From Verrucomicrobium sp. BvORR106 (lineage in GTDB: Bacteria; Verrucomicrobiota; Verrucomicrobiia; Verrucomicrobiales; Verrucomicrobiaceae), in the NCBI RefSeq assembly GCF_000739655.1, contig NZ_BATR01000075.1, positions 112,098 to 176,097 on the forward strand: DNA of 64,000 bases, read 5' to 3'. Positions 60,736-64,000 of the stretch are shown here, one piece after another. The notes beneath the pieces are model-generated. The model worked only from the letters and a program-made list of their open reading frames with translations. It was not told the origin of the DNA and did no database searches. The translations under genes and the position numbers were made by a program. How positions within the stretch are numbered: the first letter of the stretch is position 1; every line of letters begins with the position of its first letter.

Positions 60736-60860
60736 ACCGAACTAAGCCGCTTCCCGCAGGCCTTCGACGACGCGGGCGGGGTCGCGCACGCGCTCGAGGA
60801 TGTGCTCCAGGAGCTGGCCGCGCTCGCCGGCGCCGCGCTTCGTGAGCGTGAGCAGGTGGG
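60736..60860. repeat. Direct repeat copy B flanking the DUF488 cassette
   Basis: This 125-base copy lies at the 3' end of the gene at 60742-61059. With copy A (58816-58934) it brackets 1.8 kb holding the two cassette genes. The copies share accgaactaagccgcttc at one end and gagcaggtggg at the other, and differ by substitutions and one 6-base gap that keeps the reading frame. Confidence 0.88.
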
Positions 60861-61059
60861 CGTCGATCTCGTCCTGCTTGTCTGGGGGCTGGTGGGACCA
60901 GGGCAGGGTGAGGGTGTGGTGCCCCTGCACGACCAGGTCATACCGGATGAGGGCCTTGATGTAGGCGCTCCAGGAGGCGTAGCCCAGCGCCTTGGCGCGG
61001 AGCTCGGCGGCATCGGCAAGATCGGGGGGCAATTTCATGGAGCGGTTCTTCGAAGACAT
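60742..61059 (-). CDS. Ribbon-helix-helix-like DNA-binding protein
   Basis: The 105-residue product starts MSSKNRSMKLPPDLADAAEL, then RAKALGYASWSAYIKALIRY, the strand-helix-helix pattern of CopG/Arc-type regulators. A polar middle (HHTLTLPWSHQPPDKQDEID) and a helical tail (LLEHILERVRDPARVVEGLR) follow. The last third is the part duplicated as copy A. It is upstream of the cassette and on the same strand, so it may control it. Confidence 0.72.
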   Translation of the reverse strand: MSSKNRSMKLPPDLADAAELRAKALGYASWSAYIKALIRYDLVVQGHHTLTLPWSHQPPDKQDEIDAHLLTLTKRGAGERGQLLEHILERVRDPARVVEGLREAA

Positions 61060-61172
61060 GGTTCAAATAAGTTGATTGTCGGTGCTACTGGGTCAGACCG
61101 GGTCATACCCGGTGCTACCGACAAAACATTGCATTCAGACGAGTCGAAGGCAAACTGTTCGTGTGAACAGTA

Positions 61173-61394
61173 CTACTTTTTTCCACCTGAATCGGAACCC
61201 GGTTTCTCAGCCTGCTCGGGCTGGATCTGGAGCGGGAGCGTGATGCGCCCGTTTGCGTCAAAATAATCCAGCGCTGCAGCCAGTGCCGCCCGCGCGAGGG
61301 TCACGCCCTCAATGCCGGTCTTCTGGGTGAAGCGCTTCAAACGCGCGATCTCGGCGTCTTCCACGCGCAGCCCGATGAGGTTGGTCTTGGCCAT
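61173..61394 (-). CDS. Ribbon-helix-helix-like regulator
   Basis: The 73-residue product reads MAKTNLIGLRVEDAEIARLK, RFTQKTGIEGVTLARAALAA and ALDYFDANGRITLPLQI, a compact strand-helix-helix protein typical of plasmid- or antitoxin-type regulators. It is divergent from the next plus-strand gene, with candidate operator repeats between. Confidence 0.75.
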   Translation of the reverse strand: MAKTNLIGLRVEDAEIARLKRFTQKTGIEGVTLARAALAAALDYFDANGRITLPLQIQPEQAEKPGSDSGGKK

Positions 61395-61415
61395 ACGCTC
61401 CCCTTTGCCAGCGCC

Positions 61416-61466
61416 GTTAACATTCGCAACAAAAAGCTATTGACCTGTAGCGTTATCATTTGTAAC
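61416..61466. promoter_or_regulatory. Direct repeats between divergent ribbon-helix-helix genes
   Basis: gttaacattcgcaac (61416-61430) and gttatcatttgtaac (61452-61466) agree at 12 of 15 positions with 36 bases between starts; a shorter third element tattcgtaac follows at 61467-61476. The sequence ttgacc at 61440-61445 could be a -35 box for the plus-strand gene. Spaced direct repeats in a divergent promoter region suit an operator for one of the flanking regulators. Confidence 0.45.
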
Positions 61467-61483
61467 TATTCGTAACCGTCTGC

Positions 61484-61720
61484 ATGAGCATTATCGCAGC
61501 CACACGCATCGACCCCGAGACGCGGGACCGCGCCCTCCGCCTCCGTACCCGCACCCAGCTGAGCATGTCTGACCTGCTCCGCCTGGGCCTCCTGCGGGTG
61601 ATCCACGAGTACGAGACCCGGGGCAAGATCTCCGTGGGGGAGGGGTGGGGGAAACTTCAAAACTCAAATGCCAAACTTCAAGAAGACGGCAGCGAGCCCG
61701 CCGGGGATGCGCCGCCCTAG
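61484..61720 (+). CDS. Ribbon-helix-helix-like regulator
   Basis: The 78-residue product reads MSIIAATRIDPETRDRALRL, then RTRTQLSMSDLLRLGLLRVI, a MetJ/Arc-type strand-helix-helix, followed by a polar tail. It is divergent from the gene ending its start at 61394, with an 89-base shared regulatory gap. Confidence 0.75.
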   Translation: MSIIAATRIDPETRDRALRLRTRTQLSMSDLLRLGLLRVIHEYETRGKISVGEGWGKLQNSNAKLQEDGSEPAGDAPP

Positions 61721-61811
61721 CGCCGCAGCCCGCACGACCGCCCCCGCACGCACCAAGTAGCCAGCACCAGGAACCAAGAACGAAGAACCAAGAACCTCGA
61801 ACCCTCCCCAT

Positions 61812-62408
61812 ATGTGTCTCCTCATCAACGATCCGGAACTGCAACCGCAGTCGCAACCTCAGCCCCAGCCTGTGCCCTGGTTCAAACCGGGCCTGGGGTT
61901 CGAGATGTTGCTCAAGAGTCTGCCGGGGGTGCCTGAGCTCCCGGGGTGCCTGCTGGCCAATGCGCGGTTCGAGACGGAACGCGCGCGCCTGATCGAGGCG
62001 GAGCTGTGCCTGCGGGCGGCCACGCGGCATGCGGAGATGGCGCGCTGGAGTGATCTGGACGCGGCCCTGCAGCTGGCGGAGCAGCAAATCTCCCTGCCGC
62101 TGCAGAAGCTGCTCTGGGCGGACGAGCGCCACACGGAGGAGACGGATGCGGCGATCCTCTCCGGGGAGGAGGTGGAGGCGATGGGTTATTTCATCGGCAA
62201 GGTGGTGCGCTGCCGCAAGGAGCGCCGCCACCCGGACCTCGACGCGGAGGAGTGCGAGGGCATCCGCGAGCTGCTGCAGAAGTACGCGGCGGCGATCGCG
62301 GAGAAGCGTGAGCACTGCGATGACGCCACCTGCGCGGAGGATCATGACTTCTGGCATGTGCGCCAGTGCATGCTGGCAGCGAATTCCGGGAGTTCGGTAA
62401 TCCGGTAA
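61812..62408 (+). CDS. Hypothetical protein
   Basis: After a Gln/Pro-rich N-terminus (MCLLINDPELQPQSQPQPQP) the 198-residue product is strongly helical: LKSLPGVPELPGCLLANARF, AELCLRAATRHAEMARWSDL, ALQLAEQQISLPLQKLLWAD, then KYAAAIAEKREHCDDATCAE. No family was recognised. The strand and neighbours suggest it belongs to the accessory gene run at the right edge. Confidence 0.6.
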   Translation: MCLLINDPELQPQSQPQPQPVPWFKPGLGFEMLLKSLPGVPELPGCLLANARFETERARLIEAELCLRAATRHAEMARWSDLDAALQLAEQQISLPLQKLLWADERHTEETDAAILSGEEVEAMGYFIGKVVRCRKERRHPDLDAEECEGIRELLQKYAAAIAEKREHCDDATCAEDHDFWHVRQCMLAANSGSSVIR

Positions 62409-62643
62409 TCCGGTGATTCAGTAATTCAGTAATTCAGTAATTCAGTAGGCCAGTGCGTCAGTCGCGCGACTCCAGCACTCCCGTGCGTCGATGTGATTTC
62501 ATCGAGACAGACTTTCCCACCCCAAAACCAAACCAAAACAAAACACCCCGGCGGGCGGTTGCGCGGGCCCGCCGGGGTGGAGGTGAGCGGGATGTGTCTC
62601 GCGAAGCTGTCATCAAACCAACCCCCTCGTTCTGTTGTTACCT
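62409..62643. repeat. Short tandem repeat and gene-free gap
   Basis: The 8-bp unit aattcagt is repeated about four times at 62418-62448, like the short version at 53184-53216. The remaining sequence (to 62643) includes an A/C-rich stretch (62515-62550) and an inverted pair ccccggcgggcggttgcg/gcccgccggggtgg near 62546-62581 that can form a stem, possibly a terminator. Confidence 0.55.
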
Positions 62644-63438
62644 ATGTCCCCATTCCCCACTCTTTCAGCCTCTGGCGGTGCTCTTGCCGCTTTCTCGGAC
62701 CCGACGCCGGTGTGGCAGCAGCGGTTCCGCGGCTTGCGATGGACGGACATGCCGGGGGGCGACACCGTGTTGCAGAAGATCCACTTCGCCCTGTGGCGTC
62801 GCGGCCTGGTGAAGATGATCACGGATGACTCGGCCCCGACGGGGCGTCGTCTTGGGGGCCGCCTGCTCCCGGGGTGGGGGAAGGGGGCGTCTGACGGGGA
62901 GGCGGCCTCCTCCACGCCGGGGCCAGATGTGGACCAGGAGATGGATGTGAGCGTGGATGCGGATACGGGTGCCAATGCGGACGGGGAGGGGAACAGGAAT
63001 GCAGCCTCCGCTACGGACGCGCGCACCAGCGGGGTCGGCCCCCATGAGGCGCAGGGGAATGTGAAGGGGACCGCGAGTGCCCGGGCGAGTGCCAGGGCCA
63101 GGAAGAACGCCCGGGCCGCCGCCGCCAGACGCGGACGGGTGTCGCTGCGCCGGGGATCGATGAAACCTTTGCTGGAAGAGTCAGAGTGGGCACCGGGCCA
63201 GAAGCGCCGCCGGGATCTGGCGTCAGTGCTGGCGCTGAAGGATCGCATCCAGGAAGCGGCGGCGGCGGCGGGGCTGACCCTGCAGGAGGCGGCGGAGCGG
63301 AGCGGGATGGATCGTTGTTACCTGAAGCCCTCCCAGCTGGTCAAGTCCGGCCCCAAACACCACGCCCGCATGGAGGCGCTGCTGGAGCAGCTGGAGCAGC
63401 TGGTGCGTGGAAACAAGCCGCGGAAGGAGGGGGCATGA
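62644..63438 (+). CDS. Hypothetical protein with low-complexity middle
   Basis: The start is set at the ATG at 62644. The N-terminal part has WQQRFRGLRWTDMPGGDTVL and HFALWRRGLVKMITD. The middle (about 80-165) is a charged Ala/Gly/Asp-rich linker. The C-terminal part reads DLASVLALKDRIQEAAAAAG, then LTLQEAAERSGMDRCYL, a helix-turn-helix-like segment. It overlaps the next gene by 4 bases (ATGA), so the two are translationally coupled. Confidence 0.6.
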   Translation: MSPFPTLSASGGALAAFSDPTPVWQQRFRGLRWTDMPGGDTVLQKIHFALWRRGLVKMITDDSAPTGRRLGGRLLPGWGKGASDGEAASSTPGPDVDQEMDVSVDADTGANADGEGNRNAASATDARTSGVGPHEAQGNVKGTASARASARARKNARAAAARRGRVSLRRGSMKPLLEESEWAPGQKRRRDLASVLALKDRIQEAAAAAGLTLQEAAERSGMDRCYLKPSQLVKSGPKHHARMEALLEQLEQLVRGNKPRKEGA

Positions 63439-63911
63439 CGGAGGCGGACATGCAGCACGCCCTGTGGCGGCATCTGCGCGACAGCGGGCACGGCCTGGTG
63501 GCGCCGAACTTCACGCCCCCGCACTGGTGGGAGTGTGACGTCTATTCCATCACGGAGATGGGCTATGCCATGGAGCACGAGATCAAGACCTGCCGCGGGG
63601 ACTTCCAGCGCGACCACCTGAAGGGGGACAAGCACGAGCGCCTGGCCCGTGGGGATGCGGAGGGGCCGGCGGCGTTCTACTTTACCTGCCCCCAGGGCGT
63701 GCTGCCGCTGGCGGTGGTGCCGGCGTGGGCCGGGTTGCGGGAAATCACGATTGCGGGGCGCATCATCACGGTGCGCCGCGCCCCCATCCTGCACCGGCAG
63801 AAGGTGGGCACGGAGGCACTGCTGCGCCTGGCGCGCACATTCTGCGGCCGCTTCTGGCAGCTGCGGGAGGGACGGGCGCTGCTGACCTTTGCACGGAAGG
63901 AGGCGGCGTGA
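63435..63911 (+). CDS. PD-(D/E)XK-type nuclease-like protein (MmcB/VRR-NUC-like)
   Basis: The product reads MTEADMQHALWRHLRDSGHG, LVAPNFTPPHWWECDVYSIT, EMGYAMEHEIKTCRGDFQRD, then FYFTCPQGVLPLAVVPAWAG. The spacing of ECD-x13-EIK with a helix after it is the PD-(D/E)XK endonuclease core (Asp in ECDV, Glu-x-Lys in HEIKT). Such small single-domain enzymes are common in phages and plasmids and in MmcB-type repair proteins. It is coupled to the gene before it by the overlapping ATGA. Confidence 0.72.
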   Translation: MTEADMQHALWRHLRDSGHGLVAPNFTPPHWWECDVYSITEMGYAMEHEIKTCRGDFQRDHLKGDKHERLARGDAEGPAAFYFTCPQGVLPLAVVPAWAGLREITIAGRIITVRRAPILHRQKVGTEALLRLARTFCGRFWQLREGRALLTFARKEAA

Positions 63912-63920
63912 ACGACGACA

Positions 63921-64000
63921 ATGATGAGGGTGATGACGACGACAACTATGACCATGGCGATCCTGCAAGACGAGTTGACGACGCTGCCTGCGGAGGAGCT
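63921..64000 (+). CDS. Start of a gene cut by the right edge
   Basis: From an ATG at 63921 (or 63948, 63954) the frame is open to the edge and reads MTMAILQDELTTLPAEEL at its end. A GTG overlapping the nuclease stop (63908) is open too but encodes an Asp-rich run. The same strand and 10-base spacing suggest it continues the accessory operon. Identity cannot be judged. Confidence 0.4.
   Translation, partial: MMRVMTTTTMTMAILQDELTTLPAEE

Noticed and set aside
63908..64000. GTG-start frame overlapping the nuclease stop
   Set aside because: It encodes an Asp-rich run; the frame from 63921 looks more like a protein.

Overview
The window is GC-rich bacterial chromosome. Verrucomicrobiota (Verrucomicrobium/Prosthecobacter-like) is the best guess, inferred from the gene families present: a CE15 glucuronoyl esterase, a double DUF1080 (3-keto-disaccharide hydrolase) protein, a Planctomycetota/Verrucomicrobiota-style c-type cytochrome with DUF4384, and very abundant intergenic palindromic repeats. 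No rRNA, tRNA, CRISPR array, transposase or integrase was recognised.

Region 1 (1-17.6 kb) is an innate-immunity-like island: a SLOG-domain protein running off the left edge; a DUF4062-membrane-TPR protein; a membrane protein with a TIR/SLOG-like cytosolic domain; an LRR-Roc-COR-TIR (ROCO) gene carrying one frameshift, with the 3' remnant of a sibling beside it; a second ROCO protein with TIR modules at both ends; an SGNH hydrolase; a TIR protein joined through a Tat-like membrane anchor to about 45-residue repeats and a PDZ domain; and a stand-alone TIR protein. The four intact C-terminal or stand-alone TIR domains keep the Glu expected of NAD-cleaving TIRs.

Region 2 (17.9-26.4 kb) is one minus-strand locus, read from right to left: ECF sigma factor, membrane anti-sigma factor, a small coupled protein, an OmpA-type lipid- or wall-associated protein, two secreted caspase-fold peptidases (one with a peptidoglycan-binding domain, one with an amidase-like domain missing a zinc ligand) and a di-haem-motif cytochrome with DUF4384. 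This looks like an envelope stress or death module.

Region 3 (26.5-49.7 kb) holds about 28 small, mostly unrelated genes, all on the minus strand, separated by families of repeats. Many belong to families that occur as immunity proteins or sporadic orphans: DMP19/DUF4375, DUF1877, a CdiI-type immunity protein, DUF2314, DUF6348, YcxB-like, a ParE/antitoxin pair and an isolated HflX N-domain. It resembles a polyimmunity or cassette array without a visible toxin or integrase.

Region 4 (50.4-58.4 kb) carries secreted carbohydrate and peptide enzymes on the plus strand (CE15 esterase, M14 carboxypeptidase, DUF1080 protein, NlpC/P60-like cysteine peptidase) and a minus-strand lipoprotein. Tandem repeats with a 7-bp period and long direct repeats lie between them.

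Region 5 (58.8-64 kb) contains a two-gene DUF488 cassette bracketed by 119/125-bp direct repeats of the 3' end of a ribbon-helix-helix gene, three small ribbon-helix-helix genes, and a plus-strand run with a PD-(D/E)XK-like nuclease that looks like plasmid- or phage-derived accessory DNA.

Start codons are inferred. Shine-Dalgarno sequences are weak throughout, so many starts rest on signal peptides, domain boundaries or neighbours. All family names come from recognising motifs by eye; no database search was run.
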